Assembly (NCBI RefSeq): GCF_003697785.1
Contig: NZ_QOKZ01000003.1
Span: 496,001-560,000, forward strand
Origin: Paracoccus alkanivorans
Lineage (GTDB): Bacteria > Pseudomonadota > Alphaproteobacteria > Rhodobacterales > Rhodobacteraceae
Length of the DNA stretch: 64,000 bases
Direction of reading: 5' to 3'
Both the position numbers and the translations under genes were made by a program. Positions 16,705-25,216 of the stretch are shown one piece after another (the stretch's first letter is position 1; every line of letters starts with the position of its first letter). The notes below the pieces were generated by a model that worked only from the letters and a program-made list of their open reading frames with translations, was not told the DNA's origin and did not search any database.

Positions 16705-16737
16705 GTCTCGGTTTTCCTTTCGCCTGTGCGGGTCCGC

Positions 16738-17448
16738 TCAGCGTCCCTTTTCCCGCCGCCATTTCTCGAACGCCACGCGATGTTCGTCCCGCGTGCAGGG
16801 ATAGAGGCCGATGATGCCTTCGCCTTCGCGCACCCGCTCGATCACGAAATCCTCGTAGGCGCTCATTTCGACGGCTTCCTCTGCAACTTCGCCCGCCAGA
16901 TGCGCCGGGATCACGATGACGCAATCGGCGTCGCCCACGATGATGTCGCCGGGAAAGACCGGCGCATCGCCGCAGCCGATGGGCACGTTCAGCTCGATGG
17001 CTTCGTGCAGCGTCAGGTTGGTCGGGCTTGAGGGCCGCTGGTGATAAACCGGCATGTCCAGCTTGCCAATGGCGTCGGCATCGCGGAACCCGCCATCGGT
17101 GACGGCCCCTGCCGCCCCGCGTTTCATCAGCCGGGTCAACAGGATATCCCCTGCCGAGGCAGCGCGGGCATCCTTGCGGCTGTCCATGACCAGCACATGG
17201 CCTTCGGGGCAGGTTTCGATGGCGACGCGCTGCGGATGCTCGGGGTTGCGGAACTCGGTCAGCTGGTTGCGGTCCTCGCGCGCGGGCATGTAGCGCAAAG
17301 TGAAGGCGGGGCCGACCATGTTGTCGCCCTTATGCGCGATGGGATGCACGCCCTGGATCACCTGCTGACGCAGCCCTCGCTTGAATAACGCGGTGGCCAG
17401 TGTCGCTACCGAGACGCTCTTCAGCTTGTCGCGAATTTCCTTGTCCAT
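16738..17448 (-). CDS. RraA-like protein (HMG/CHA aldolase or oxaloacetate decarboxylase family)
   Basis: 236-residue member of the RraA-like/4-hydroxy-4-methyl-2-oxoglutarate aldolase family. ATG at 17448 is preceded by GGAGAAACCGGA; longer in-frame versions reach into the neighbouring gene. Family residues are visible: GDILLTRL (100-107), DGGFRDAD (118-125) with the substrate and metal residues R122 and D123, and FPGDIIVGD (165-173). Members in sugar-acid operons are thought to act as divalent-metal lyases or oxaloacetate decarboxylases. Whether it is an enzyme here or an accessory protein is open. Confidence 0.85.
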   Translation of the reverse strand: MDKEIRDKLKSVSVATLATALFKRGLRQQVIQGVHPIAHKGDNMVGPAFTLRYMPAREDRNQLTEFRNPEHPQRVAIETCPEGHVLVMDSRKDARAASAGDILLTRLMKRGAAGAVTDGGFRDADAIGKLDMPVYHQRPSSPTNLTLHEAIELNVPIGCGDAPVFPGDIIVGDADCVIVIPAHLAGEVAEEAVEMSAYEDFVIERVREGEGIIGLYPCTRDEHRVAFEKWRREKGR

Positions 17449-17494
17449 TCCGGTTTCTCCTGCGTTCAGTCGCGAGTCGTGTAATCGGGCGCGT

Positions 17495-18406
17495 TCATGC
17501 CAGTCCCGCGGAGGCAAGGAACTCGGACATCTTCGCTTGCTGCGCACTGGTCAGAGGCCATGCGGAAGGTGGGCGGGTCGGGCCGCAATCATGACCGGTC
17601 GCCTGGAGCGCTGCCTTGACGCCCGTCACATTGGTGCCGTTCAACTCCTCGGCGCGAATATCCTCGAAGGGTTTCATCCCGGCGATCAGGGCGTTCGCAC
17701 CCGCGTAGTCGCCTGCCTCCAACGCAGCGTGGATAGCCATCGAGCGTTCGGGCCAGATATTGATCAGCCCCGATGTGAAACCCCGTGCCCCAACGGCATA
17801 AAAGGCGGGCGCCCAGATCTCGGCCAGTCCCCCGACCCATACGATCGAGGGATCGCAGGCCGCCTTGGCTGCCGCCAGTTTCAGCGGATTCGGCGTTGCC
17901 CATTTCACGCCCCTGACGCCGGGCAGGGCGCAAAGATCGGCGATTGCCTGCGTGCCGATGGCGTCGTTGCGCAGATAGAGCATGATCGGCAGCCCGTCGC
18001 CCGCATCGCTGACGGCCTTGATGTAATCCACCGTCCCGCGTGGCGAGACGAAGGGATCGGGCGGCTGATGGACCATCAGCGCCGCCGCCCCGGCCTTGCC
18101 CGACGCCCTCGCCAATGCGCAGGCGTCGCGGATGCCGCGCCCCACCCCGGCCAGAAGCGGCGCGCGCCCGGCGACCATCGTTGCCACCTCGCGGACCATA
18201 GTGATGGCCTCTTCGGTGGTCAGGGCATAGAATTCACCGGTATTGCCGTTGACCACGGGGATATGCATTCCCGCCGCAAGTGCCCGGTCGATGATCGGGG
18301 CAAGCTTGTCCGGTGCGATCTCTCCCTCCGTGTCATAGGGCGTCACGAGAATACCCGAAATGCCGGTGAGAGCCTGATCGAGATCCGCTGCTGTTCTGGC
18401 GTTCAT
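17495..18406 (-). CDS. Dihydrodipicolinate synthase-family lyase/dehydratase of a sugar-acid pathway
   Basis: 303-residue DHDPS/NAL-superfamily (beta/alpha)8 enzyme. The Schiff-base lysine is K168 in GVRGVKWATP, the catalytic tyrosine Y144 in IMLYLRND, and the 2-oxoacid carboxylate loop is VNGNTGEFYAL (52-62), which has asparagine where most members have G-G/S-T-G-E. It follows the IlvD/Edd dehydratase by 21 bp. The usual role in this context is L-2-keto-3-deoxypentonate dehydratase (giving 2-oxoglutarate semialdehyde) or a KDG-type aldolase. Choosing between these needs activity data. Confidence 0.85.
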   Translation of the reverse strand: MNARTAADLDQALTGISGILVTPYDTEGEIAPDKLAPIIDRALAAGMHIPVVNGNTGEFYALTTEEAITMVREVATMVAGRAPLLAGVGRGIRDACALARASGKAGAAALMVHQPPDPFVSPRGTVDYIKAVSDAGDGLPIMLYLRNDAIGTQAIADLCALPGVRGVKWATPNPLKLAAAKAACDPSIVWVGGLAEIWAPAFYAVGARGFTSGLINIWPERSMAIHAALEAGDYAGANALIAGMKPFEDIRAEELNGTNVTGVKAALQATGHDCGPTRPPSAWPLTSAQQAKMSEFLASAGLA

Positions 18407-18427
18407 GGTTCTTGCCTCCGGCGATGT

Positions 18428-20167
18428 TCAGAAAATGTCAGGCTCTGGTGCACGCTCGCCGAAATCGGCCTGCAGGAAGTCGAAATCGCAGCCCTTGTCC
18501 GCCTGCGTGACATGGCGCTGGAACATATAGCCATAGCCACGCTGATAGCGGGGTTCGGGCGGGGTCCATTCGGCGCGGCGACGGGCAAGCTCATCTTCGT
18601 CCACCAGCATGTCCAATCGGCGCGCGGGCAGATCCAGCCGCACGGTATCGCCGGTTCTCAGTAATGCCAGTGGCCCGCCGACATGGCTTTCGGGGGCGAC
18701 ATGCAGCACGCAGGCCCCGTAGGAGGTGCCGGACATGCGCGCATCGGAAATCCGCAGCATGTCGCGATGGCCTTGCTTGATCAGCGCCTTGGGGATAGGC
18801 AGCATTCCCCATTCCGGAAAGCCCGGTCCGCCCTGCGGTCCTGCGTTGCGCAGCACCAGCACGTGATCTGGCGTCACCTCCAGGTTCTCGTCGTCAATGG
18901 CCTTTTTCATTTCGGGGTAGCTGTCGAAAACCAGCGCCGGGCCTTCATGCACATGAAATTTCGGATCGCAGGCGGCAGGCTTGATGATCGCACCGTCGGG
19001 GCAGAGATTCCCGCGCAGAACCGCCAGCGAGCCCTCGGCATAGACCGGGTTCGACAACGGGCGGATCACGTCGTCATTATATACCTCGGCACCCCGCAGG
19101 TTTTCCGAAAGGCTCTTGCCGGTGACGGTCAGGGCGCTGCCGTCCAGCCGGTCCTCGATTTGCCGCATCAATGCGCAAAGCCCGCCCGCGTAGAAGAAAT
19201 CCTCCATCAGGTAATCCTTGCCCGAAGGCCGGACATTGGCGATCAGCGGAGTCACCCGGCCCAGGGCATCCAGATCGTCCAGGGTCAGATCGATGCCCGC
19301 GCGCCGGGCCATGGCGATCAGATGGACCACGGCATTGGTCGAGCAGCCGGTGGCCATGGCGACGATGGCGGCATTGCGAACCGACGCGTCCGTGACGATC
19401 CGGTCGGGGGTCAGATCCTCCCACACCATCTCGACGATGCGCCGCCCGCAGGCCGAGCCCATGCGCTGATGGCCGCTATCCGCCGCCGGGATCGAGGAGG
19501 CGCCGGGCAGGGTCAGACCCATGGCGTCGGTGATCGCCGTCATGGTCGAGGCGGTGCCCATGGTCATGCAGGTGCCTGCCGAGCGTGCGATGCCGCCCTG
19601 CACGCCCAGCCACTCTTCGTCGCTGATATTCCCGGCGCGGCGCTCGTCCCAGTATTTCCACGCATCCGAACCCGAGCCGAGGATCCTGCCGGCGTAGTGA
19701 CCGCGCAGCATCGGCCCGGCGGGCAGGTAGATCATCGGCACCCCCGCCGAGATCGCGCCCATCACCAGCCCCGGAGTGGTCTTGTCGCAGCCGCCCATCA
19801 GCACCACGCCGTCCAGCGGGTGCGAGCGGATCATTTCCTCGGTCTCCATCGCCAGCATGTTGCGATAGAGCATCGAGGTCGGCTTGGTGAAGCTTTCATC
19901 GACCGACAGCGAGGGCAGTTCGACCGCAAAGCCCCCGGCCTGAAAGACGCCGCGCTTCACGTCCTGCGCGCGTTCGCGGAAATGGGCATGGCAGCTGTTG
20001 AGTTCAGACCATGTATTAAGAATGCCGATGACGGGTTTGTCGCGGAAATCCTCTTCGGCATAGCCAAGCTGCATCAGTCGCGAGCGATGCCCGAAACTGC
20101 GCAGATCGTCGGGCGCGAACCAGCGCGCGGATCGCAGTCCCGCAGCCGATTTGACCTTGTTTCCCAT
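18428..20167 (-). CDS. IlvD/Edd-family iron-sulfur sugar-acid dehydratase (arabonate/xylonate-type)
   Basis: 579-residue dehydratase of the IlvD/Edd family. ATG at 20167 (MGNKVKSAAG) has GGAG upstream; an in-frame ATG at 20218 lies beyond a palindrome and is rejected. Cluster cysteines are seen in GGCDKTTPG and GTCMTMGTAST, with SGHQRMGSACGRR and PDGAIIKPAACDPK further on. The length and the C-terminal RYQRGY motif resemble L-arabonate/D-xylonate dehydratases rather than the branched-chain enzyme IlvD. It heads the operon and would turn an aldonate into its 2-keto-3-deoxy form for the two downstream lyases. The exact sugar acid is not determinable. Confidence 0.88.
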   Translation of the reverse strand: MGNKVKSAAGLRSARWFAPDDLRSFGHRSRLMQLGYAEEDFRDKPVIGILNTWSELNSCHAHFRERAQDVKRGVFQAGGFAVELPSLSVDESFTKPTSMLYRNMLAMETEEMIRSHPLDGVVLMGGCDKTTPGLVMGAISAGVPMIYLPAGPMLRGHYAGRILGSGSDAWKYWDERRAGNISDEEWLGVQGGIARSAGTCMTMGTASTMTAITDAMGLTLPGASSIPAADSGHQRMGSACGRRIVEMVWEDLTPDRIVTDASVRNAAIVAMATGCSTNAVVHLIAMARRAGIDLTLDDLDALGRVTPLIANVRPSGKDYLMEDFFYAGGLCALMRQIEDRLDGSALTVTGKSLSENLRGAEVYNDDVIRPLSNPVYAEGSLAVLRGNLCPDGAIIKPAACDPKFHVHEGPALVFDSYPEMKKAIDDENLEVTPDHVLVLRNAGPQGGPGFPEWGMLPIPKALIKQGHRDMLRISDARMSGTSYGACVLHVAPESHVGGPLALLRTGDTVRLDLPARRLDMLVDEDELARRRAEWTPPEPRYQRGYGYMFQRHVTQADKGCDFDFLQADFGERAPEPDIF

Positions 20168-20517
20168 GATGCCGGATCTCCCTCGCCTGTCCTGATACGC
20201 ATATGTATGCGTTTTCATAAAGCAAGGGTCAAGATCGATCGGCGGAAGGTATCTTCGTTATCAATATTGCCAAACCGTGATATTTTTGTTCGACTTGCAT
20301 AACTGCATGCAGGATGTATGCGCTATCATTATGCGCTTCCAATACACATCGGCTATACCATTGGCAGGGATCACCGGGTCGTTGCCTGTAGTGGCGGCAA
20401 AAAGAACCCTTGCGCCGGACAATTCGATGTCCGGCGCTTCTTTCTGGAGCGGTTGCGGGTTCGCAACTCCTGAACCAGCCCGGTTCAGTCAAGGCAGGGT
20501 GTGAAGCTTACAGGGCC
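20168..20517. promoter_or_regulatory. Intergenic control region between the sugar-acid operon and the capsule permease
   Basis: 350 bp without a gene. ACGCATA-TG-TATGCGT (20197-20212) is a 7-bp inverted repeat 30 bp before the dehydratase start and is the best operator candidate for the leftward operon; it shares ATACGCAT with the site near 14707-14722. ATGTATGCGCTATCAT (20315-20330) matches the palindrome at 14816-14831 at 13 of 16 bases. The stretch 20225-20340 is AT-rich and probably holds the leftward promoter. From 20400 to 20517, which is the 3' flank of the permease gene, nothing further was recognised. Confidence 0.5.
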
Positions 20518-21339
20518 CTATTGCGCTGCCGTCCAGCTGACCGACTCGTATTTGCGGGTCGTGAAATTGATCAGCAGTCCAAGCATCAGAAGGCCGATAA
20601 ACACCCATATCGCATAGTGGTAGTCGGTTTTCTGTGGCGTGTAATTGACGAACAGAAAGCCCCTGGCCTGATCGATCAGGTGAAACAGGGGATTCCACGC
20701 GAACCATGGAAGCATGATATTGGGTACGGTATTGGCGACAAACATCTTGCCGGATGCGATCATATTGACGCGCTGATACGCCATGGTCAGAAGCGGCGCG
20801 ATTTTGGGTATCCACGGTCGGAGTCCCAAGAATACCAGCCCCACGCAGACGCCACCGAACCAGGCCAGCAGGAACATCGCGAGAGCGCCAGGGAAAAAGT
20901 ATATCGAGATCGGGTTCACTGCGATGTGGTAAACGCCCAAGATCACGATGGCGCTGATTGACTGACCGTATAACGTGGAAAGCGCCGATGCGGCGATCAG
21001 GACCGCGGGATTGAGCGGAGCGTGCTTGACCAACCCGCCGCCAGGCGAATGACTGGAGGAAACTGCCCCCACTGTCCGCACATGCGACATGAAGAGAAAG
21101 ATGCCGGACATCAGGTACAGCATGAAGTCGCCGCGAATAGGAGAGCCCCGGATACCCACCAGCAGATACAGCAACATGAAAATGCTGACGAACAGCAGGG
21201 TCTGGGCAATGATCAGCAAAATTCCGATAATCGCGTTCTGGTGCGTACTGCGCAGATTATAGACCGCCTGATGATATATCAGGCTCAGCGTTGTGCCGGT
21301 TGCTTCCAGCAGATTGCGGTTTTGGCGTTGAGTAAACAA
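20518..21339 (-). CDS. ABC-2 type polysaccharide exporter permease (KpsM/Wzm-like)
   Basis: 273-residue inner-membrane subunit of an ABC-2 transporter of the capsule or O-polysaccharide export type. About six hydrophobic helices are visible; the N-terminal amphipathic part (NLRSTHQNAIIGILLIIAQT) is typical of KpsM-like proteins that sit next to the membrane. It would pair with an ATPase (KpsT/Wzt), but none is encoded in this window; the next gene leftward belongs to another operon. It is divergent from cysQ, with the two starts sharing bases 21337-21341 at most, and is surrounded by sugar-nucleotide and glycosyltransferase genes, which supports polymer export. Confidence 0.82.
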   Translation of the reverse strand: MFTQRQNRNLLEATGTTLSLIYHQAVYNLRSTHQNAIIGILLIIAQTLLFVSIFMLLYLLVGIRGSPIRGDFMLYLMSGIFLFMSHVRTVGAVSSSHSPGGGLVKHAPLNPAVLIAASALSTLYGQSISAIVILGVYHIAVNPISIYFFPGALAMFLLAWFGGVCVGLVFLGLRPWIPKIAPLLTMAYQRVNMIASGKMFVANTVPNIMLPWFAWNPLFHLIDQARGFLFVNYTPQKTDYHYAIWVFIGLLMLGLLINFTTRKYESVSWTAAQ

Positions 21340-21503
21340 TGTCAGAAATCAGCCGTATGGTGGTTCGGGTGGTCGGGGAAGCGCAAGTTCTTGCCACGTT
21401 CCGGCTGGTCCTTGCCCAACCGATGTTGCGTGATCATAAGGGGATATGTAAGTCCGCACAATCGGGACGAGGGCCGGCTGTCAGCGAAGTGAAGGGAAAC
21501 TGG

Positions 21504-22310
21504 ATGCAATTTGATCGACTTATCACCGAAATGCGCCGCCTTGCGCTGCAGGCCGGACAGAAAATCATGGAGATTTACGAAGCGGATGACTTCGATATTC
21601 GCGCGAAATCCGATGATTCGCCGGTGACAGCCGCGGATGAGGCGGCGGATGCGCTGATTTCCGCCGGGCTGCGCGAGGCATTCCCCGATATTCCGCTTGT
21701 GACCGAAGAGCAGGCGGCGACTCACGAAACCCATGAACAGACCGGCGGCACCTTCCTGATCGTCGACCCGCTGGATGGCACGAAGGAATTCGTGCAGCGC
21801 CGCGGGGATTTCACCGTCAATATCGCTTATGTCGAGAATGGCGTCCCCTTGCGCGGCGTGGTATATGCTCCGGCGAAGAACCGCCTGTTCTACACGACCG
21901 CGGATGGCCGTTCCGTCGAGGAACGGGGTCCGTTCGGGGAACAGCCCGGAGAGCAGCATTCGGTCGGCGTTAATCCGACGCCTGATAATCGCGGGCTCAT
22001 GGTCGTGGCGTCGAAATCGCATCGGGATGCGGCAACCGACGACTATATTGGCCGCTACAGCGTGCGGGACATGACGAGTGCGGGCTCTTCCCTGAAATTC
22101 TGCTTGGTCGCGACGGGCGAGGCGGATCTCTATCCCCGGCTCGGACGGACGATGGAGTGGGATACGGCTGCGGGGGATGCGGTGTTGCGCGGTGCTGGCG
22201 GGGAGGTGGTGCGCTTTGACGATCACGCTCCGCTTGCCTATGGCAAGCCGGGCTTCGAAAACCCGTTCTTTATCGCCTATGCGCCCGGTGTGCTGTTAGT
22301 GAAAGACTGA
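21504..22310 (+). CDS. cysQ: 3'(2'),5'-bisphosphate nucleotidase CysQ
   Basis: 268-residue inositol-monophosphatase-fold phosphatase that hydrolyses 3'-phosphoadenosine 5'-phosphate (PAP), the by-product of PAPS use. Start ATG at 21504 follows AAGGGA; longer in-frame starts overlap the divergent permease. Metal-site motifs: VTEEQA (66-71), DPLDGTKEF (88-96) and EWDTAAGDA (218-226). It is followed 2 bp later by kdsB. Its position in a locus with a sulfotransferase suggests that it recycles PAP from polysaccharide sulfation, although cysQ also has housekeeping roles in sulfate assimilation. Confidence 0.92.
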   Translation: MQFDRLITEMRRLALQAGQKIMEIYEADDFDIRAKSDDSPVTAADEAADALISAGLREAFPDIPLVTEEQAATHETHEQTGGTFLIVDPLDGTKEFVQRRGDFTVNIAYVENGVPLRGVVYAPAKNRLFYTTADGRSVEERGPFGEQPGEQHSVGVNPTPDNRGLMVVASKSHRDAATDDYIGRYSVRDMTSAGSSLKFCLVATGEADLYPRLGRTMEWDTAAGDAVLRGAGGEVVRFDDHAPLAYGKPGFENPFFIAYAPGVLLVKD

Positions 22311-22312
22311 AA

Positions 22313-23113
22313 ATGTCGGTCCTGATCGTGATTCCGGCACGCTATGCCTCGACAAGATATCCGGGCAAGCCGCTGGTCGAGTTGAAGGGGGCCTCTGGTG
22401 ATGCCCGCAGCCTGATTCGGCGGAGCTGGGAAGCCGCGTCGGAGGCGTCGGGCGTGGATCGTGTTGTCGTGGCGACCGAAGATGAGCGGATTCGCGATCA
22501 TGCCCGATCTTTCGGGGCCGAAGTGGTCATGACGTCGGAGAACTGCCGGAACGGCACCGAGCGCTGCGCCGAGGCCGTTTCTGCCCTGGGCGCAACACCC
22601 GAGATCGTCGTGAATTTCCAGGGTGATGCTCCGCTTACGCCTGCATGGTTCATCGAGGATCTGGTCGCAGGGTTGCGTACCGATCCGAATGCGGATGTGG
22701 CGACTCCTGTTCTGCGTTGCTCCGGGCGGATGCGCGACGATCTTCTGGCGGACCGCAAGGCCGGACGTGTGGGCGGAACCACGGCGGTGTTCGGCCATGA
22801 CGGGCAGGCACTGTATTTCTCGAAGGAAGTCATCCCTTATGCTGCAGGGCAATACGGACCGGACGATCTTAGTCCCGTCTATCACCATGTCGGGGTTTAC
22901 GCCTATCGTCCTGATGCCTTGAATGCCTATCCCGGCTGGCCCGAAGGGGTATTGGAAAAGCTGGAAGGGCTGGAGCAGTTGCGGTTCCTGGAGCGCGGCC
23001 ACAAGGTGCTGTGCGTCAGGGTCGAAGCGCGTGGCCGCCAGTTCTGGGAGTTGAACAATCCCGAGGATGTCCAGCGACTGGAAGCCATGATGAAAGCAAT
23101 GGGTATCAACTGA
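22313..23113 (+). CDS. kdsB: 3-deoxy-manno-octulosonate cytidylyltransferase (CMP-Kdo synthetase)
   Basis: 266-residue cytoplasmic enzyme that activates Kdo with CTP. The nucleotide-binding start IPARYASTRYPGKPL (about 6-20) is diagnostic, and NCRNGTERCAEA and NFQGDAPL are further family motifs. It overlaps nothing but follows cysQ after 2 bp, so they are one operon. Kdo goes to lipopolysaccharide core and to group 2-like capsules; a copy in a capsule locus with an ABC-2 exporter fits the latter, but this could be the only copy in the genome. Confidence 0.93.
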   Translation: MSVLIVIPARYASTRYPGKPLVELKGASGDARSLIRRSWEAASEASGVDRVVVATEDERIRDHARSFGAEVVMTSENCRNGTERCAEAVSALGATPEIVVNFQGDAPLTPAWFIEDLVAGLRTDPNADVATPVLRCSGRMRDDLLADRKAGRVGGTTAVFGHDGQALYFSKEVIPYAAGQYGPDDLSPVYHHVGVYAYRPDALNAYPGWPEGVLEKLEGLEQLRFLERGHKVLCVRVEARGRQFWELNNPEDVQRLEAMMKAMGIN

Positions 23114-23328
23114 CAACATAACTTCATTTGTATGTAATATGTGTGCAATCGTTTGATGAGTAAAAACCGGCTCATGCCTGAAAATTAGCGTGAGCGTGAC
23201 TTTTCTTGGTTAATTGAACGAACTATCGTGCGCGCGACGCGTTATTGCGCGATATAGGGACGATGGTCCTGAACTTTTGCCGCTATCACTTCCGTGATAA
23301 GCGACCATCAGATAAAAGGGTACAATGC

Positions 23329-24225
23329 ATGAGCCGTAAAGTAACCAAAGCCATTTTCCCGGTGGCCGGTCTGGGGACGCGCTTTTTGCCTGCGACCAAG
23401 AGCATTCCCAAAGAGATCATGACGTTGGTCGACAGACCGCTGATCCAATATGCGATTGACGAGGCGCGGGCGGCCGGGATCAAGGAGTTCATCTTTGTCA
23501 CCTCGCGGGGCAAGGGCGCGCTCGAGGATTACTTTGATCACGCCCATGAACTGGAATCCAATCTCAAGAAGGCCGGAAAGGATGCGCTGCTGAAAACATT
23601 GCGCGCGACCAACATGGAATCGGGTGCTATCGCTTATATCCGCCAGCACAAGGCACTTGGGCTGGGACATGCGGTGTGGTGTGCCCGCCGCTTGCTTGCG
23701 GATAAGGAGCCTTTCGCTGTGATCCTGACCGACGACGTCATCATGGGTGAGCCGCCCTGCCTGCAGCAGATGATCGAGGCCCATAACGAAACCGGCGGCA
23801 GCATGGTCGCCACGATGGAGGTTCCCGAAGAAAAGGCGTCGGCCTATGGTGTGCTGGACGTTGCCGAGGACATGGGGGCGATCGTGCGCGCGAAAGGCAT
23901 GGTCGAAAAACCCGCGCAGGGCACTGCACCGTCGAATCTCGCGGTCATCGGGCGCTATATCCTTGCGCCGAGCGTGATGAAGAACCTGAACAGCCTCAAA
24001 CAGGGCTCGGGCGGAGAGATTCAACTGACCGACGCGATCGCCGAAGAGATCGAGAATGGTCGCGACGTCTATGGCCTGCGCTTCCGGGGGCAGCGTTTCG
24101 ATTGCGGTTCGAAAGCCGGGTTCCTGCAGGCGACTGTCGCCTTCGGGTTGGAGCGCGATGATCTGAGGGATGAGTTCCTCGATTATCTGAACGGAGTCTC
24201 GGCGACGCGTCGCGCGGCGGAGTGA
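23329..24225 (+). CDS. galU: UTP-glucose-1-phosphate uridylyltransferase GalU
   Basis: 298-residue enzyme making UDP-glucose from UTP and glucose 1-phosphate. ATG at 23329 (MSRKVTKAIFP) is chosen because the family starts here; an AAAAGGG ribosome site lies just upstream. Motifs: FPVAGLGTRFLPATKSIPKEIM region (residues 9-30, nucleotide and sugar phosphate binding), ILTDDVIMGEPP (metal and UDP binding). It is separated from kdsB by 215 bp with no recognised gene, which probably carries its own promoter, and is followed by galE after 4 bp. Confidence 0.95.
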   Translation: MSRKVTKAIFPVAGLGTRFLPATKSIPKEIMTLVDRPLIQYAIDEARAAGIKEFIFVTSRGKGALEDYFDHAHELESNLKKAGKDALLKTLRATNMESGAIAYIRQHKALGLGHAVWCARRLLADKEPFAVILTDDVIMGEPPCLQQMIEAHNETGGSMVATMEVPEEKASAYGVLDVAEDMGAIVRAKGMVEKPAQGTAPSNLAVIGRYILAPSVMKNLNSLKQGSGGEIQLTDAIAEEIENGRDVYGLRFRGQRFDCGSKAGFLQATVAFGLERDDLRDEFLDYLNGVSATRRAAE

Positions 24226-24229
24226 TTGC

Positions 24230-25216
24230 ATGCCCGACAATGTATTGGTTACCGGCGGTGCCGGTTACATCGGCTCGCATGCGTGCAAGGCGCTGGCGAG
24301 GGCTGGCTATGTGCCGGTGACTCTGGACAACCTGTCGACCGGATGGGCCGATGCGGTCAAGTTTGGGCCGCTGGCCAAGGCCGATCTCATGGACCGCGCG
24401 GCGCTTGATGCTGTCTTTGCCGAGTATAAGCCGGTTGCGGTGCTGCATTTCGCGGCACTCAGCCAGGTGGGCGAGGCAATGGCGGAGCCGGGAAAATACT
24501 GGCGCAACAATGTCTGCGGCTCGCTGAATCTGATCGAGGCGACGGTGGCGGCAGGCTGCATGGATTTCGTGTTCAGTTCGACCTGCGCGACCTATGGCGA
24601 TTGCGATGGCGAGGTGCTCGACGAATCTTCGGCGCAGGCACCGCTCAACGCCTATGGTGCCAGCAAGCGCGCGATCGAGGATATGCTGGTCGATTTTGGT
24701 GCGGCGCATGGGCTGCGGCATGTGATCTTTCGCTATTTCAACGTCGCGGGGGCTGACCCCGAAACCGAGATCGGCGAGTTTCATCGTCCCGAAACCCATC
24801 TGATTCCGCTGATCCTCGATGCCGTGGATGGCCGCCGCGATGCGCTGACCATCCATGGCACCGACTATCCGACTGCCGACGGCACCTGTATCCGTGACTA
24901 TGTTCATGTGATGGATCTGGTGGATGCCCATGTGAAGGGGCTGGAATGGCTGCGGGCGGGCAAGGAAAGCCGGGTCTTCTGCCTGGGAACCGGCGACGGG
25001 TTCTCGGTTCGCGAAGTTGTGGATGCCACCCGTCATGTCACCAATCGCCCCGTGCCAATGGTTGACGGACCACGGCGCGGCGGTGATGCGGTCAAGCTCG
25101 TTTGCGGCAGCCAGCGAGCCAGGGAAGAGCTGGGTTGGCGCCCCGACCGCTCGACGATGAAACAGATGATCAGCGACGCCTGGCGCTGGCATCAAACCGG
25201 CAATTATCGGGCTTGA
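24230..25216 (+). CDS. galE: UDP-glucose 4-epimerase GalE
   Basis: 328-residue extended short-chain dehydrogenase that interconverts UDP-glucose and UDP-galactose. NAD-binding GGAGYIGSH (9-17), catalytic Y142 and K146 in AYGASKR, and serine in FSSTCATYG (115-123) are all present. Directly follows galU, so the pair supplies UDP-glucose and UDP-galactose for the glycosyltransferases encoded next. Its stop overlaps the TTG start of the following gene. Confidence 0.95.
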   Translation: MPDNVLVTGGAGYIGSHACKALARAGYVPVTLDNLSTGWADAVKFGPLAKADLMDRAALDAVFAEYKPVAVLHFAALSQVGEAMAEPGKYWRNNVCGSLNLIEATVAAGCMDFVFSSTCATYGDCDGEVLDESSAQAPLNAYGASKRAIEDMLVDFGAAHGLRHVIFRYFNVAGADPETEIGEFHRPETHLIPLILDAVDGRRDALTIHGTDYPTADGTCIRDYVHVMDLVDAHVKGLEWLRAGKESRVFCLGTGDGFSVREVVDATRHVTNRPVPMVDGPRRGGDAVKLVCGSQRAREELGWRPDRSTMKQMISDAWRWHQTGNYRA

